From Tissierellia bacterium (GTDB lineage: Bacteria; Bacillota; Clostridia; Tissierellales; Peptoniphilaceae), in the NCBI GenBank assembly GCA_030540635.1, contig JAUNVW010000006.1, forward strand, positions 1 to 54,338: a stretch of DNA of 54,338 nucleotides. The letters are read 5' to 3'. Positions 17,663 through 27,994 of the stretch are shown here, piece by piece (the stretch's first letter is position 1; each line of letters opens with the position of its first letter). Under the pieces are notes generated by a model that ran no database searches, was not told where the DNA came from, and saw only the letters and a list, made by a program, of their open reading frames with translations. A program made the position numbers and the translations under genes.

Positions 17663-18769
17663 CTATTTTTTCTTACGAGATAAGTATTCTTTAAAACTAA
17701 TTTTCATTAATTCTTCTAAATCGGATAAATCTAATTCTTTTCCATCCCGTTCCCGTTTTGCAATAAAGGCTAGAGATTCAATATAGCTCATGGCAAGGGC
17801 CGTAGTTAGTGTTGAGGCCGTGGCACCAGATATGAGACCGCCAGCAATGGTACCCAATCCTGGTATTATCTTTAAAGCATTGGATACAATATATTTTCCT
17901 AAAAAGGTTGCACCACCGGTTCCCCCAACAGCTCCGATAATCGATGCAATCTTCGCTTTGTCCATGGATAGTCCAAAGATCGCCGTAATATGGGCGAGCA
18001 TGCCCACTTGCATAGGAACTAAAACTGAAGCATCGGAAAAAGGAATCGGTACAAATCCTACACCGAAGGATGAAGCGATATATTTTTTGGCCCAACTACG
18101 TGCTCGCTTTACTTTATTGTCGATATCGATTTGTTGGGCATTATTAAAAGAATCATATACATTCTCCGGTACCCACTGAAAAGATGTTTCCAGTAGTTCA
18201 TCTAATCCAAAGGGCTTGACAACATAGCCTCCTGATAAATGATATTCTTTTGCTAAAACTTTGAGACATTTCACGATTTTTAAATCCAGTCCATCGATAT
18301 ACTTCTTGAGATGATCGGCTGTTTCGCCAATGGCTTGAGTTAGTACGACGATGACTGGAATTTTTTCTCCCAGACGATTGATCATTTCAATTTCTTTATC
18401 TTCAATTCGACCAGATACACTATTGATACAATAGTAGATTAAATGGATTCGATCTCGTTCTTTTAAAAAGGACTGGTTAATTGTATCAAATATTTCTTTG
18501 TTCACTGCTTCCTGAGATTCTTTAGTTAATTCATAACCCCTGGTATCATATAAGACGAGAGGTATGCCTTCTTTTGTGATTTTTCTTAAATGATTGGTTA
18601 TCGGTTTACCGATCCCCGTTGTCGCTAATTTTTCACGGAATAAGCTGTTTATAAGGGTTGATTTTCCCACGCCAGTTTTTCCGATCAGTAGGATATTACA
18701 GGGATCCATTTTTTTAACTTCTTCTGCTGTTTTTCCTAATATATCTTCTATTAATTCTGTATCGAACAT
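17663..18769 (-). CDS. Era-like GTPase with DUF697 membrane domain
   Basis: A 368-residue GTP-binding protein. G1 is [10 protein letters not shown] (about 31-40), the switch region has TGIGKPIT, G3 is YDTRGYEL and G4 is the weak VLTQAIGE. From about 235 a DUF697-type hydrophobic region ([20 protein letters not shown], then [13 protein letters not shown]) would bind membranes. The role of this family is unknown. It is first in a two-gene operon with guaA, whose ribosome site overlaps its stop, so GTP sensing next to GMP synthesis is an attractive but unproved idea. Confidence 0.85.
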   Translation of the reverse strand: MFDTELIEDILGKTAEEVKKMDPCNILLIGKTGVGKSTLINSLFREKLATTGIGKPITNHLRKITKEGIPLVLYDTRGYELTKESQEAVNKEIFDTINQSFLKERDRIHLIYYCINSVSGRIEDKEIEMINRLGEKIPVIVVLTQAIGETADHLKKYIDGLDLKIVKCLKVLAKEYHLSGGYVVKPFGLDELLETSFQWVPENVYDSFNNAQQIDIDNKVKRARSWAKKYIASSFGVGFVPIPFSDASVLVPMQVGMLAHITAIFGLSMDKAKIASIIGAVGGTGGATFLGKYIVSNALKIIPGLGTIAGGLISGATASTLTTALAMSYIESLAFIAKRERDGKELDLSDLEELMKISFKEYLSRKKK

Positions 18770-18884
18770 TTTATCACCAATTTTTCATTCTTTCTTTAAT
18801 TATATCATAGTTTAATGCTCTTCTATGGAAGAATGGTTTTGTCGTCCCCTTTGTTTATAATTTCCATCGAAAATTTTTTCCAAT

Positions 18885-18907
18885 AAAAAAAGACCATCGG
18901 TCTTTTT
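18885..18907 (-). terminator. Terminator of the EamA transporter gene
   Basis: AAAAAGACC and GGTCTTTTT around the loop ATC, directly abutting the stop codon of 18908-19813, with a further A run that gives the T tail on the minus strand. Confidence 0.85.
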
Positions 18908-19813
18908 CTATTCGAAAAATCCTAAAACAAAAACGGCAATTCCAATCATCAGTATGGTCAATTTTTGTTTTGTTCGGATATTCTCTTTTAATACTAAAAC
19001 ACCAAATATTGAGGCAACGATTCCGTCTAAACTCATAATCGGTGCTGTAACGACACCATCGCCAGCCAATGCAAAGACATAGAAGAATTGTCCCGCAGTT
19101 TCACATATCCCCCCCATTATCAATGAAGGTTTCCATGGCTGATAACGGTGTTTCTTTACAAAGAAAATATAGATAAAAGCCAGAAGACCCACAAACAAAA
19201 AGGTTAATTCAAAAGAAATAAGTGCTTCTGTCTCTGTCATTATGCTTGTCATATAATGCTCATCTAAGAAAGTCGCAATGGCATCGACAATCATATAGGT
19301 TACAGGAAATATTAAGGCAGTCGCTCCTAATTTAACAATTTCGTTCTTTCCTAATGTACCTTCTTGCTGATCTCGGTATTCAAAATACGCCAACAAAATA
19401 AGTCCTGTACCGATCGTCACAATCGCGATAAATTGTAAAGGACTCATATCATTACCTAAAACAAGCCAGGATAAAAATCCCGCGGCAACACCAGATGTTG
19501 AAGCAATGGGTGAACCTATGGAGATTCGTAAAAAACGATAGCCATAAAAATCAACGCCCATGGATAAAATATATAAAAAAGATATGGGGATGTAGATCCA
19601 AATGGTGTGCAATGAATATGTTCCACCACTGCCATATAGTCGATATAATTCAAAAAAAGCTTGTATTCCCATGAAAAAACCAATGGAAATCAAAATTTTA
19701 TAATGGGAATAGGGATCATGTGGATCTGTAGATTTCTTAAAAAACACATCGGAAAATCCCCAGAAAAAAGTTGCCGTAATTGCCAATAGAAAAAATTTAA
19801 AATCTTGATTCAT
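18908..19813 (-). CDS. EamA/DMT family transporter
   Basis: A 301-residue inner-membrane transporter with ten hydrophobic helices in two EamA repeats. The first opens ATFFWGFSDVFFKKS and the second ends at about 300 with LTILMIGIAVFVLGFFE. Substrate unknown. It is monocistronic, between terminators on both sides, and preceded by GGAGG. Confidence 0.88.
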   Translation of the reverse strand: MNQDFKFFLLAITATFFWGFSDVFFKKSTDPHDPYSHYKILISIGFFMGIQAFFELYRLYGSGGTYSLHTIWIYIPISFLYILSMGVDFYGYRFLRISIGSPIASTSGVAAGFLSWLVLGNDMSPLQFIAIVTIGTGLILLAYFEYRDQQEGTLGKNEIVKLGATALIFPVTYMIVDAIATFLDEHYMTSIMTETEALISFELTFLFVGLLAFIYIFFVKKHRYQPWKPSLIMGGICETAGQFFYVFALAGDGVVTAPIMSLDGIVASIFGVLVLKENIRTKQKLTILMIGIAVFVLGFFE

Positions 19814-19885
19814 AATACCTCCTTGAAAAAAATAACCGGAACCATTATATCATAAAGAATTAATAATCGCTTATATTTTGGCATA

Positions 19886-19918
19886 AAAAAACAACCTATT
19901 TCCTTGAAATAGGTCGTT
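19886..19918 (-). terminator. Terminator of rubrerythrin
   Basis: ACCTATTTC and GAAATAGGT (19894-19902 / 19906-19914), loop CTT, followed on the minus strand by a run of seven T, 10 bases after the rubrerythrin stop. Confidence 0.9.
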
Positions 19919-19927
19919 GATCTAATT

Positions 19928-20503
19928 TTATAAGGAGTATTCTTCAAAATATCCTTGTGGATGATCACATGCAGGACAAACTTTCGGCGCTTTTTCTGCT
20001 TCTACAACATATCCGCAGTTTAAGCATCTCCAATAAACTTTGCCTTCACGCTCAAAGAAAGTACCTTCGTCCAATAATTTCTTTAACTGTAAGAATTTTG
20101 CTTCATGGGCTGCTTCTACTTTTGCGATCATACGGAATTTAGCAGCTACTTTTTTATAGCCTTCTTCTTCTGCAACATCCGCAAATTCAGGATACATGGA
20201 AGTATGTTCTCCATTTTCACCATTTGCAGCATATTGTAAATTTTCAGAAGTTGTCCCTAATTCCATAGGAAAAGACGCTGTTATTTCGATTTCATCGTGT
20301 TCTTCATTTTCTTGAATCAATTTATAGAATGTTTTTGCATGGGCCCTTTCGTTTAATGCCGTTTCTTCAAATACTTTTGCAATTTTAACATAACCGTCTT
20401 TTTTTGCTTTTTTCGCGTACATCATGTAACGCTCTGTAGCTTGAGATTCCCCTGCAAATCCCTTCATTAAGTTTACTCTTGTTTTTGAATTTTTAAATTC
20501 CAT
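19928..20503 (-). CDS. Rubrerythrin
   Basis: Non-haem iron protein that reduces hydrogen peroxide in anaerobes. In 191 residues it has a ferritin-like di-iron domain, with ligands in GFAGESQATERYMMYA, ETALNERAHAKTFY, EEEGYKKVAAKFR and KVEAAHEAKF. A C-terminal rubredoxin-like domain has CLNCGYV and CPACDHP, the four iron-binding cysteines. The ATG at 20503 is preferred because it lies 8 bases after AAGGAG; an ATG two codons earlier is too close to it. It has its own strong promoter, and two Fur-type palindromes lie further upstream, so iron or peroxide control is likely. Confidence 0.95.
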   Translation of the reverse strand: MEFKNSKTRVNLMKGFAGESQATERYMMYAKKAKKDGYVKIAKVFEETALNERAHAKTFYKLIQENEEHDEIEITASFPMELGTTSENLQYAANGENGEHTSMYPEFADVAEEEGYKKVAAKFRMIAKVEAAHEAKFLQLKKLLDEGTFFEREGKVYWRCLNCGYVVEAEKAPKVCPACDHPQGYFEEYSL

Positions 20504-20558
20504 ATTCATCTCTCCTTCATATTTGTAATCATTTCAATTTGAAATTCACTACAATTAT

Positions 20559-20586
20559 ATTATAACCACAATTTAAATTTTGTCAA
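20559..20586 (-). promoter_or_regulatory. Sigma-A promoter of rubrerythrin
   Basis: TTGACA and TATAAT separated by 16 bases on the minus strand, about 60 bases before the start codon. The -35 is a perfect consensus. Confidence 0.8.
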
Positions 20587-20611
20587 GCTTTTTCCATAGA
20601 AGATTAGTTGA

Positions 20612-20626
20612 TGATAATAATTATCA
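20612..20626. promoter_or_regulatory. Fur-type box 1 (perfect 7-1-7 palindrome)
   Basis: TGATAATAATTATCA equals the Bacillus Fur consensus TGATAATNATTATCA, and the palindrome extends to 9-1-9 bases. It lies 25 bases upstream of the rubrerythrin -35. Confidence 0.7.
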
Positions 20627-20640
20627 TCTATTTTATTTAA

Positions 20641-20655
20641 TGATAATAATTATCG
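20641..20655. promoter_or_regulatory. Fur-type box 2
   Basis: TGATAATAATTATCG differs from the 7-1-7 consensus only at the last base. Its centre is 29 bp from box 1, and it lies just past the stop codon of the ECF gene at 20659. Confidence 0.6.
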
Positions 20656-20658
20656 TGT

Positions 20659-21177
20659 TTAATCTTCCAAAATTCTATGGATATTCGTTTTTTCCAAGGC
20701 TAGGGCCGTTAAGATAAATATAATGATTCCCAAACCACCTTGGAAAATATTTCCCGGTATCGATAAAATGCCACCGATTAATGATTGAGTCATTATCGCC
20801 AATGCAAAGAAATAGCCGATAATCATGATTATTTCACTGATGATCGCCAAAAGAATCTGTTTCCAATAAATTTTACGGCCACATTTTCCTATGGCAAACC
20901 CCATAAATAAACCTTCTAGACCTTTTATGATTAAGGTAAATGGTGCGTAGTAAGAATAACCACCGATGATATCGGCTAAAGCTGAACCGACTCCACCTGC
21001 AAGAAATCCGGACAAGGGCCCCAAGAAATAGGAGGTTAATAGAATGAATCCATCACCTAAATTCAAATACCCATGGGCGTCCGGTGAAGGTACTTTAAAA
21101 GCCATCGTCGCCACAACGACCAATGCCATCATAAGAGCTGTGAATACTAACTTTTTTGTTTTTTTCAATTCATTCAC
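20659..21177 (-). CDS. ECF transporter S component
   Basis: A 172-residue substrate-binding membrane subunit of an energy-coupling factor vitamin/metal importer. Six hydrophobic segments with the family marks TMAFKVPSPDAHGYLNLGDG and LGPLSGFLAGGVGSALADI place it in the ECF S (PF07155-like) group. The substrate is not readable and no riboswitch was seen upstream. The ATPase/EcfT module is not in the window, so it presumably uses a shared one. Confidence 0.85.
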   Translation of the reverse strand: MNELKKTKKLVFTALMMALVVVATMAFKVPSPDAHGYLNLGDGFILLTSYFLGPLSGFLAGGVGSALADIIGGYSYYAPFTLIIKGLEGLFMGFAIGKCGRKIYWKQILLAIISEIIMIIGYFFALAIMTQSLIGGILSIPGNIFQGGLGIIIFILTALALEKTNIHRILED

Positions 21178-21243
21178 CTCATTACTATTTTATTATGGTC
21201 TTTGATCGTTTAAAAGGATCAGATTTTCCTTTCTCTATAGGGT

Positions 21244-21269
21244 CAAAAAAAGAACAGCTAAGCTGTTCT
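21244..21269 (-). terminator. Terminator of the chromate transporter pair
   Basis: AGAACAGCT and AGCTGTTCT (21251-21259 / 21261-21269) overlap the stop codon of 21268-21822, followed on the minus strand by TTTTTT. Confidence 0.85.
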
Positions 21270-21822
21270 ATAGAAATTGTGCCATTTTTGAAAGTAGGAT
21301 CCCCAATAGGGCGCCGATTAAAATTAATTTTGTAATATCAACTTTTTTTAGATAAAGGATTACACCAACAACAAAAGTTATCAATGGTATTGGTTGCAAT
21401 ATGAATTCTAAGGGGTTAAATACGGAGTTTTGAAACATTGATAAAGCGGCAATGGCAATAAGCCCAACAATGCCCGGACGTATTCCATAAAGGATATCGC
21501 TTAAAAGTTGTATCTTTTTTCCTCCAAAGATAAATTGCGCTAATATCGATAATAGTATAAATGCCGGCGTTACAATCCCCAATGTCGCTACAATAGAACC
21601 GGATATACCCGCCACTTTTGTTCCCACAAAGGTAGCAGCATTTACTGCAATGGGTCCAGGTGTCATTTGCGATATGGAGATTAAATCCGTCATTTCTCCA
21701 AGACTTAGCCAAGCGTATTCTTCAACGACATAGTGCTGAATAAGTGGGAGAGCAGCGTATCCTCCACCAAATGCTAGTATTCCGATTTGAAAAAATATGA
21801 AGTAAATTTGTAGATATTCCAT
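21268..21822 (-). CDS. Chromate transporter family protein, second half
   Basis: A 184-residue short-form CHR protein with about five TM helices. It carries the family motif FGGGYAALPLI and the conserved SQMTPGPIAVNAATFVG. The ATG at 21822 is chosen because AAGGAG lies 6 bases upstream and it follows the partner's stop by 2 bases. Short CHR proteins work as hetero-pairs. In anaerobes the physiological substrate may be another oxyanion. Confidence 0.88.
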   Translation of the reverse strand: MEYLQIYFIFFQIGILAFGGGYAALPLIQHYVVEEYAWLSLGEMTDLISISQMTPGPIAVNAATFVGTKVAGISGSIVATLGIVTPAFILLSILAQFIFGGKKIQLLSDILYGIRPGIVGLIAIAALSMFQNSVFNPLEFILQPIPLITFVVGVILYLKKVDITKLILIGALLGILLSKMAQFL

Positions 21823-21824
21823 AA

Positions 21825-22376
21825 TTAACTCCTTCGGTGGATATGGGAAATGATAATTCCTGAAAGTCCACAAAGAACAATAATGATTCCAGTTTTTACG
21901 TGAACGATAGAGGATAATATAAAGGATAGGATCATCATGATGATGGCGAATCTTTTTTGATAAGCCATGGCCGATTTCGCCAAATCAATTACTGTAAGTA
22001 ATAAAATCGCCGATATGATCCCACTCATTCCCAATAATGCCGATGATACATAAAAATTATCTCGAAAGGCTCTATAAAAGTAGGAAATGATGGTTATAAT
22101 GATTAAGCAAGGCAAAGATGCGGCAATCATACAGAGTATTGCACCGGAAAGTCCTTTTATTTTATAACCTAAGAGTATGGAAACATTGATCGCCATTGCT
22201 CCAGGAACCGATTGACTAATGGCCATTAAATCCAACATATCTCGTTCATCAATTAATTCTTTTTTATCGACAAATTCGTTTTTAATCACGGGAATTATGG
22301 TATAGCCTCCCCCAAAGGTGATCGCATTAATTTTGAATAATTTAAAAAACAATTCCCCATTGGATATATTTTTCAT
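21825..22376 (-). CDS. Chromate transporter family protein, first half
   Basis: The partner of the gene at 21268: 183 residues, with FGGGYTIIPVIKNEFVDK and AISQSVPGAMAINVSILLG, the equivalents of the CHR motifs. Several TM helices. First in a two-gene operon, divergent from the MocR-type regulator at 22458 across an 81-base region. Confidence 0.88.
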   Translation of the reverse strand: MKNISNGELFFKLFKINAITFGGGYTIIPVIKNEFVDKKELIDERDMLDLMAISQSVPGAMAINVSILLGYKIKGLSGAILCMIAASLPCLIIITIISYFYRAFRDNFYVSSALLGMSGIISAILLLTVIDLAKSAMAYQKRFAIIMMILSFILSSIVHVKTGIIIVLCGLSGIIISHIHRRS

Positions 22377-22457
22377 AAAACTCCTCCAATCTTTATTTTA
22401 GGATATATCCATTAACGATACAAGGTCCATCTTTGATATAATAGATTTGGTGAGATT

Positions 22458-23849
22458 ATGGAACGATTTACAATTAATTTTAATCACGATGAGTTCATCT
22501 ACGAACAATTATATGAGTACATTAAAGAAAGAATTCTAAACAAGGATTTACAAGCCGATGATAAATTACCCTCAAAAAGAAAATTATCCCATTATTTAAA
22601 TATTTCGGAAAATACGGTACAAAATGCATATGACCAATTAAGTGATGAGGGATACATTTATTCCATTGAACGAAGTGGATTTTATGTGGAAAAGATCCAA
22701 GGTTTACACCGACGGTCTAAATCTTTTGTTAAGGAAGAATTCCCAAAAAAAGAAAAGTCCTTTCTTTATGATTTTTCTTACCATGGTATTGATCCAGGAT
22801 TTATTGATATGGATTCATATCGGCGAATGATGCGAAAAGCTATGGATCGCACGGATCTACTTGCCCATTCCGGTGATCCCCAGGGATTATTTGAATTGCG
22901 CCAAGAAATTAAAGGATATCTTTTTTCTTCACGGGGTGTCAATGTGTCCGTTGAGGATATTATTATTTCTTCTGGTTCTGAGTATTTATACTCACTATTA
23001 TGTCGTATTCTGCCGAAAAATACCCTTTATGGTTTAGAAAATCCCGGATATCATCGGACAGCTTTATATTTTGACCAATATCAACTGGATTCTTACCCGA
23101 TTTCAATGGACGAATCGGGAATTTGTATTGATGAATTGATCGATAAAAAAATCGATTGTGTTACCATTACGCCTTCCCACCAATTTCCAACGGGAATTAT
23201 TTATCCCGTTAATCGAAGAATCAAATTATTAAAATGGGCTGCATCCAATAATTCATATATTATTGAGGATGATTATGATTCAGAATTCCGATATTCCGGT
23301 AAACCTATACCTGCGTTAAAGAGCTTTGATCAAGAGGATCGCGTTGTCTATATGGGTTCTTTTTCAAAATGCTTTTCCCCTGCCTTGCGGATTTCCTATA
23401 TGATATTACCAAAGAAACTAAAGGAGATTTACGACGATATTATCCAATTTAATGCATGTCCCGTTCCATCGATAACCCAATATGCCTTTTCCTTATTTAT
23501 GAATGAAGGTTATTTTAATAAACATCTAAATCGTATGCGTACCCATTATGGAAAAAAAAGAAAACTCCTTGTGGAGGCCCTCGAACAATCGGGATTAAAT
23601 CTTCAAATCCAAGGTATGGATTCGGGATTACATTTTGTCTGTGATTTTAAAGATATTCAAGACGAGAAAGCTTTTGTAAGGTCTTGTCGGGAGGAAGGAA
23701 TACGACTTTATAATTTATCCCATTATATTGCCGGTGATAAGTCCCATTCATCGGCTAAAATTCTTATTGGCTATTCCATTATCAACATGGATCATATTAT
23801 CGAAGGCGTACAAAAGATTACTCAAATTGCACAGTCTTTTATTCAATAA
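22458..23849 (+). CDS. MocR-type GntR/aminotransferase transcriptional regulator
   Basis: A 463-residue fusion. The N-terminal GntR winged helix (about 10-78) includes DKLPSKRKLSHYLNISENTV. It is followed by a fold-type I aminotransferase domain. PLP residues are seen in ITPSHQFPTGI, IIEDDYDSEF and the lysine of YMGSFSKCFSPALRISYM. Such proteins are transcription factors sensing pyridoxal phosphate or an amino-compound rather than enzymes. It is divergent from the chromate-type transporter pair, which it probably controls. The ATG follows GGTGAGATT. Confidence 0.9.
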   Translation: MERFTINFNHDEFIYEQLYEYIKERILNKDLQADDKLPSKRKLSHYLNISENTVQNAYDQLSDEGYIYSIERSGFYVEKIQGLHRRSKSFVKEEFPKKEKSFLYDFSYHGIDPGFIDMDSYRRMMRKAMDRTDLLAHSGDPQGLFELRQEIKGYLFSSRGVNVSVEDIIISSGSEYLYSLLCRILPKNTLYGLENPGYHRTALYFDQYQLDSYPISMDESGICIDELIDKKIDCVTITPSHQFPTGIIYPVNRRIKLLKWAASNNSYIIEDDYDSEFRYSGKPIPALKSFDQEDRVVYMGSFSKCFSPALRISYMILPKKLKEIYDDIIQFNACPVPSITQYAFSLFMNEGYFNKHLNRMRTHYGKKRKLLVEALEQSGLNLQIQGMDSGLHFVCDFKDIQDEKAFVRSCREEGIRLYNLSHYIAGDKSHSSAKILIGYSIINMDHIIEGVQKITQIAQSFIQ

Positions 23850-23884
23850 AAATGACGATAGTAAAATTTTACTATCGTCATTTT
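23849..23884. terminator. Bidirectional terminator between MocR gene and V-ATPase operon
   Basis: A perfect 36-base palindrome, 18-bp arms AAAATGACGATAGTAAAA, lies between the two converging stop codons. Confidence 0.92.
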
Positions 23885-23885
23885 C

Positions 23886-24527
23886 TTATTTTTCTTTATT
23901 GATAATATCTTTTACCTTCATTAAACGAGTGATATTCGCCCGTTCATTTTCATCGAGTTTTTGTCGTATGAATTTGATGGTTTCTTCCAAATCCGGAATC
24001 GTTCGATATTCCAAAGCATTGACTCGTCTTCTTGTCGATTCAATTTCATCGGCCATTAATTGGGCAGCCTTTTCCACTTGGGCCAATTCCAATAATTTAT
24101 CCAGTACTTTATCAAGTCCTGCAATGGCCGAATCCAATTCCGCCGATGTTTGCGCATACCCGTAAGGATAAATGTCTTTGGAATTGGTCTCACCGGTCAT
24201 GCGAAATTCCATTTTCGGAATATTGACACTCATCACATTTTCAGTCTTAATATCGACCATGACATTTTCCTTGGGAAATGAAACGGCTTCATCTAAGAAT
24301 TCCGGACTCATCATTGCTGAAGCCATGAGGAAATCTTTAAAGGATTCTCCCAATTCGGCTTCTACTTCCTCCCGTAAGGCTTTATTCTTTTTGATTAAAT
24401 CGATGAATTGACGCATCAGCTCATCTTGTTTATCTTTTAAGAGTTTATGTCCTCGGGTAGATGTTTGAAGCCTACCTTTCAGCTCGGATAAAGCCATCCT
24501 CGTCGGGTTGACATCCAGCCTAGCCAT
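23886..24527 (-). CDS. atpD: V-type ATPase subunit D
   Basis: Central-stalk (rotor shaft) subunit, 213 residues, mostly two long coiled-coil helices at the N- and C-termini. The start [20 protein letters not shown] and the run [20 protein letters not shown] are family signatures. Last gene of the operon; its ATG abuts the stop of the B subunit gene. Confidence 0.95.
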   Translation of the reverse strand: MARLDVNPTRMALSELKGRLQTSTRGHKLLKDKQDELMRQFIDLIKKNKALREEVEAELGESFKDFLMASAMMSPEFLDEAVSFPKENVMVDIKTENVMSVNIPKMEFRMTGETNSKDIYPYGYAQTSAELDSAIAGLDKVLDKLLELAQVEKAAQLMADEIESTRRRVNALEYRTIPDLEETIKFIRQKLDENERANITRLMKVKDIINKEK

Positions 24528-25907
24528 TTAATCATCCCTTTCGCCGAGGTATTTTTCAATATATTTATCGCTAATTCTCTTTAATTCTTGTCGTGGGATT
24601 ATATCAAGAAGTTCCCAACCAAGATCCAGTGTGTCGATAATAGAACGGTTTGTGTAATATCCTTGATCCACGTATTTTTGTTCGAATTCATCTGCAAATT
24701 TCGCAAATGCCTTGTCGGTATCGGACAATGCCGTTTCCCCTAGAATTGCTGATAATTCTTTGGCTTCTAGACCTGCAGTATAGGCTGCATAGATCTGGTT
24801 CATTGTATCGGCATGGTCTTCTCTTGTTTTATCATCGCCTATACCTTTATCTTTTAAACGAGATAAGGATGGAATCGCGTTAATTGGCGGTTCAATTCCT
24901 TTTTTATAGAGATCTCGTGATAGGATAATCTGACCTTCGGTGATATAACCTGTTAAGTCTGGAATCGGATGGGTGATATCATCTTCTGGCATGGTTAATA
25001 TCGGAATTTGAGTTATGGAACCATCCCGGCCTTTAATCCTTCCAGCACGTTCATAAATCGTGGAAAGGTCAGTATAAAGATATCCGGGATATCCACGACG
25101 TCCTGGCACTTCTTTACGGGCTGCCGATACTTCACGTAAGGCTTCGGCATAATTGGTCATATCCGTTAAGATAACCAATACGTGCATCCCTTGATCAAAT
25201 GCCAAATATTCAGCACAGGTCAATGCCATTTTTGGCGTTGATAATCGTTCAATGGCCGGGTCATCGGCAAGATTCATAAACAGAACCGCTCGATCAATTG
25301 CACCGGTTTCATTAAAATCATCAATGAAGTACTGAGCTTCCTCAAAGGTTATTCCCATGGCTGCAAAGACAACGGCAAATTTATCGCCTTTGCCCAGCAC
25401 CCTCGCTTGTCGTGCAATTTGTGCTGCTAATTTATTATGGGGTAAACCGGATCCTGAGAATATTGGTAATTTTTGTCCACGAACCAGTGTATTAAGTCCA
25501 TCAATGGGAGATACTCCTGTTTGGATAAACTCCGAGGGATAATCCCTGGAAACGGGGTTAATTGGAGTACCATTAATATCGATTTTATCTTCCGGAATAA
25601 TTTTAGGTCCTTGATCAATGGGTTGTCCTAAACCGTCAAATACACGGCCAATCATATCCGTAGATACGCCTAGTTCTAAGGGCCTTCCAAGGAAACGTAC
25701 AGAGGTTTTTTCAAGATTAATTCCAGAAGTTCCCTCGAATACCTGAACCATTGCTTTATCTTGGTCAATTTCGATTACACGACCCCTTCGTCGTTCCCCG
25801 GTTTGCAATTCTATTTCAACAAGTTCTTCATATTTAACGCCTTCGACACCTTCAACTGCCATCAGAGGGCCGACGACTTCTGTTACGGATTGATATTCTT
25901 TAAGCAT
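24528..25907 (-). CDS. atpB: V-type ATPase subunit B
   Basis: Non-catalytic nucleotide-binding subunit of the V1 head, 459 residues. Signatures include [38 protein letters not shown] (a P-loop without the GKT lysine, as usual for B), [20 protein letters not shown] and [17 protein letters not shown] text. The C-terminus is helical. It overlaps atpA by 8 bases. Confidence 0.96.
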   Translation of the reverse strand: MLKEYQSVTEVVGPLMAVEGVEGVKYEELVEIELQTGERRRGRVIEIDQDKAMVQVFEGTSGINLEKTSVRFLGRPLELGVSTDMIGRVFDGLGQPIDQGPKIIPEDKIDINGTPINPVSRDYPSEFIQTGVSPIDGLNTLVRGQKLPIFSGSGLPHNKLAAQIARQARVLGKGDKFAVVFAAMGITFEEAQYFIDDFNETGAIDRAVLFMNLADDPAIERLSTPKMALTCAEYLAFDQGMHVLVILTDMTNYAEALREVSAARKEVPGRRGYPGYLYTDLSTIYERAGRIKGRDGSITQIPILTMPEDDITHPIPDLTGYITEGQIILSRDLYKKGIEPPINAIPSLSRLKDKGIGDDKTREDHADTMNQIYAAYTAGLEAKELSAILGETALSDTDKAFAKFADEFEQKYVDQGYYTNRSIIDTLDLGWELLDIIPRQELKRISDKYIEKYLGERDD

Positions 25908-27672
25908 CTATGGCACCTCCTTGGTCGATTAATTCTTTGATTTGTTCGATGACTTTCTCTCGGATTTCATCTAATCGTCCTAGTTCTTCTTCAGGAACAT
26001 TTTTTGCCCGGGCGATATCTTCACGAACGGAAAGCTTTGCAAGTTCGGTGATATATACGCCTTTATCAAGGGCTTCGAGACCTGATTCATGAAATTGTAG
26101 GATGACTTTCATCATTTTCGATTGTTTTTCTAAAGAACAATAGGTGTCCACATCATGGAATGCGTTTTGCTGTAAGAAGTCTTCTCGAAGGGACTTCGTC
26201 GTTTCTAGTTTGAGCTGATCTTGATCCGATAGGGACTCTCGACCAACTAATCTTACGATCTCCAATAAATTGTCCTCTTCTTGCAATAACACCATTGCTT
26301 TTTTACGATTTTCAGAAAAATCAGCATCTACTTTTTCATCGAGATATTGATCAACTTTATCTTGGTATAGTGAATAGGAGTTCAACCAGTTAATGGCTGG
26401 GAAATGCCGTTGATAGGATAGGGCATAATCTAGTCCCCAATATACCTTAACTATACGAAGGGTAGATTGTGATACGGGTTCAGAGATATCTCCTCCCGGT
26501 GGGGATACTGCTCCTATAACAGTTAAAGCGCCTAAGCGATCATCCTGACCACTACAAATTACGCGACCTGCACGTTCGTAGAAATCGGCGATTCTCGATG
26601 CTAAATAAGCTGGATAACCTTCATCTCCAGGCATCTCTTCAAGACGACCGGACATCTCACGAAGGGCCTCTGCCCAACGGGAAGTTGAATCTGCCATCAT
26701 CGCAACTGAATATCCCATATCTCGATAGTATTCAGCGATGGTAATGCCCGTATAAATTGAGGCTTCTCTCGCTGCTACTGGCATATTCGACGTATTAGCG
26801 ATTAACACCGTTCTCTTCATTAATGATTCCCCTGTTTTCGGGTCTTCTAGTTCAGGGAATTCCATGAGTACGTCAGTCATCTCGTTACCTCGCTCACCAC
26901 AACCGACATAAACCACAATCTCTGCATCTGCCCATTTTGCCAATTGATGCTGAACTACGGTTTTTCCAGAACCAAATGGTCCAGGGATTGCCGCCGTTCC
27001 ACCTTTTGTGACCGGAAAAAAGGTATCGATGATACGTTGTCCTGTAATTAACGGTTCAATGGGATCTTCTTTTTCTTTATAAGGGCGACCAATACGTACT
27101 GGCCATTTTTGAATCATATTTAATTCTTTATCGCCATCATTTGTTTCAACAACACAAACAGTTTGATCAACTGTAAATTCACCGGCTTCGATGGATTTAA
27201 TTGTACCTTCCACACCTTTAGGAATCATAATTTTATGCACAATAACTGGTGTTTCTTGTACTTCACCGATTATATCACCTGGAATTACTTTATCACCGGT
27301 ATTTTTCACCGGTTTAAACTCCCATTTCTTATCACGATCAATATTCGGTGCATCGACACCACGAACAAGGAAATTCCCGGCAATCTCTTCGAGTTTTTGC
27401 AGTGGACGTTGAATTCCATCAAACATTTGCTCTAAAATTCCCGGTCCTAATTCTATGGATAAGGGAGCACCGGTGGTTGTAACCGGGTCTCCAGGACCAA
27501 TTCCTGTTGTTTCTTCATATACTTGTATGGAGGCACGATCGCCTCTCATTTCTATGATTTCGCCGATGAGCTTATTATCTGAAACTTCTACAACATCGTA
27601 AACACTTGCTTCCGACATACCTTCGGCAACAACCAAAGGGCCGGATACTTTTAAAACTTTACCTACTTTCAA
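25900..27672 (-). CDS. atpA: V-type ATPase catalytic subunit A
   Basis: Catalytic subunit of the V1 head, 590 residues. The Walker A is [11 protein letters not shown], the catalytic region [12 protein letters not shown], and [20 protein letters not shown] and [12 protein letters not shown] are also conserved. The A-type insert of about 90 residues lies before the P-loop. The start is taken as the TTG at 27672 (product [18 protein letters not shown]), 8 bases after AAAGGAG. The frame runs 19 codons further upstream, into atpF, without a better start. Confidence 0.95.
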   Translation of the reverse strand: MKVGKVLKVSGPLVVAEGMSEASVYDVVEVSDNKLIGEIIEMRGDRASIQVYEETTGIGPGDPVTTTGAPLSIELGPGILEQMFDGIQRPLQKLEEIAGNFLVRGVDAPNIDRDKKWEFKPVKNTGDKVIPGDIIGEVQETPVIVHKIMIPKGVEGTIKSIEAGEFTVDQTVCVVETNDGDKELNMIQKWPVRIGRPYKEKEDPIEPLITGQRIIDTFFPVTKGGTAAIPGPFGSGKTVVQHQLAKWADAEIVVYVGCGERGNEMTDVLMEFPELEDPKTGESLMKRTVLIANTSNMPVAAREASIYTGITIAEYYRDMGYSVAMMADSTSRWAEALREMSGRLEEMPGDEGYPAYLASRIADFYERAGRVICSGQDDRLGALTVIGAVSPPGGDISEPVSQSTLRIVKVYWGLDYALSYQRHFPAINWLNSYSLYQDKVDQYLDEKVDADFSENRKKAMVLLQEEDNLLEIVRLVGRESLSDQDQLKLETTKSLREDFLQQNAFHDVDTYCSLEKQSKMMKVILQFHESGLEALDKGVYITELAKLSVREDIARAKNVPEEELGRLDEIREKVIEQIKELIDQGGAIDA

Positions 27673-27685
27673 TATAAGCTCTCCT

Positions 27686-27994
27686 TTACAATATATTGGC
27701 TCCGACGGCCTTCTCCACATTTTTATCAATACGGCTTAATCCAATATTTAAGCTACCTTGATTCGATGGAATAAGGATAATTGCCGGAACAACTTTATTA
27801 TTATATCTCTCAATGGTTTCCGGGATCTTTTGTGCCATTTGTTCGGTAATGAAAATAATTCCATATCCTTCTTTGGCGATACGATCCACTGTCTGCCTGG
27901 CTTCTTTGGCATCATAAGCGGTATAAACATGTATGCCTAAGGCCCGGAAAGCCAAGACGGAGTCCCGGTCACCAACGACTGCTACTTTATACAT
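27686..27994 (-). CDS. atpF: V-type ATPase subunit F
   Basis: Small regulatory central-stalk subunit (NtpG-type, about 102 residues), with [20 protein letters not shown] at the start and a flavodoxin-like alpha/beta fold ([16 protein letters not shown]). The ATG at 27994 is preferred by homology and overlaps the atpC stop; a GTG three codons earlier is an alternative. Confidence 0.9.
   Translation of the reverse strand: MYKVAVVGDRDSVLAFRALGIHVYTAYDAKEARQTVDRIAKEGYGIIFITEQMAQKIPETIERYNNKVVPAIILIPSNQGSLNIGLSRIDKNVEKAVGANIL

Noticed and set aside
17790..18179. Plus-strand frame opposite the DUF697 GTPase
   Set aside because: Antisense shadow of the GTPase, whose motifs are clear.
21178..21243. 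Vitamin riboswitch upstream of the ECF S component
   Set aside because: Only about 65 bases remain between the terminator and the gene, with no conserved riboswitch core.
24528..25907. Missing Walker A lysine in AtpB as an anomaly
   Set aside because: Normal for the non-catalytic B subunit of V-type ATPases.
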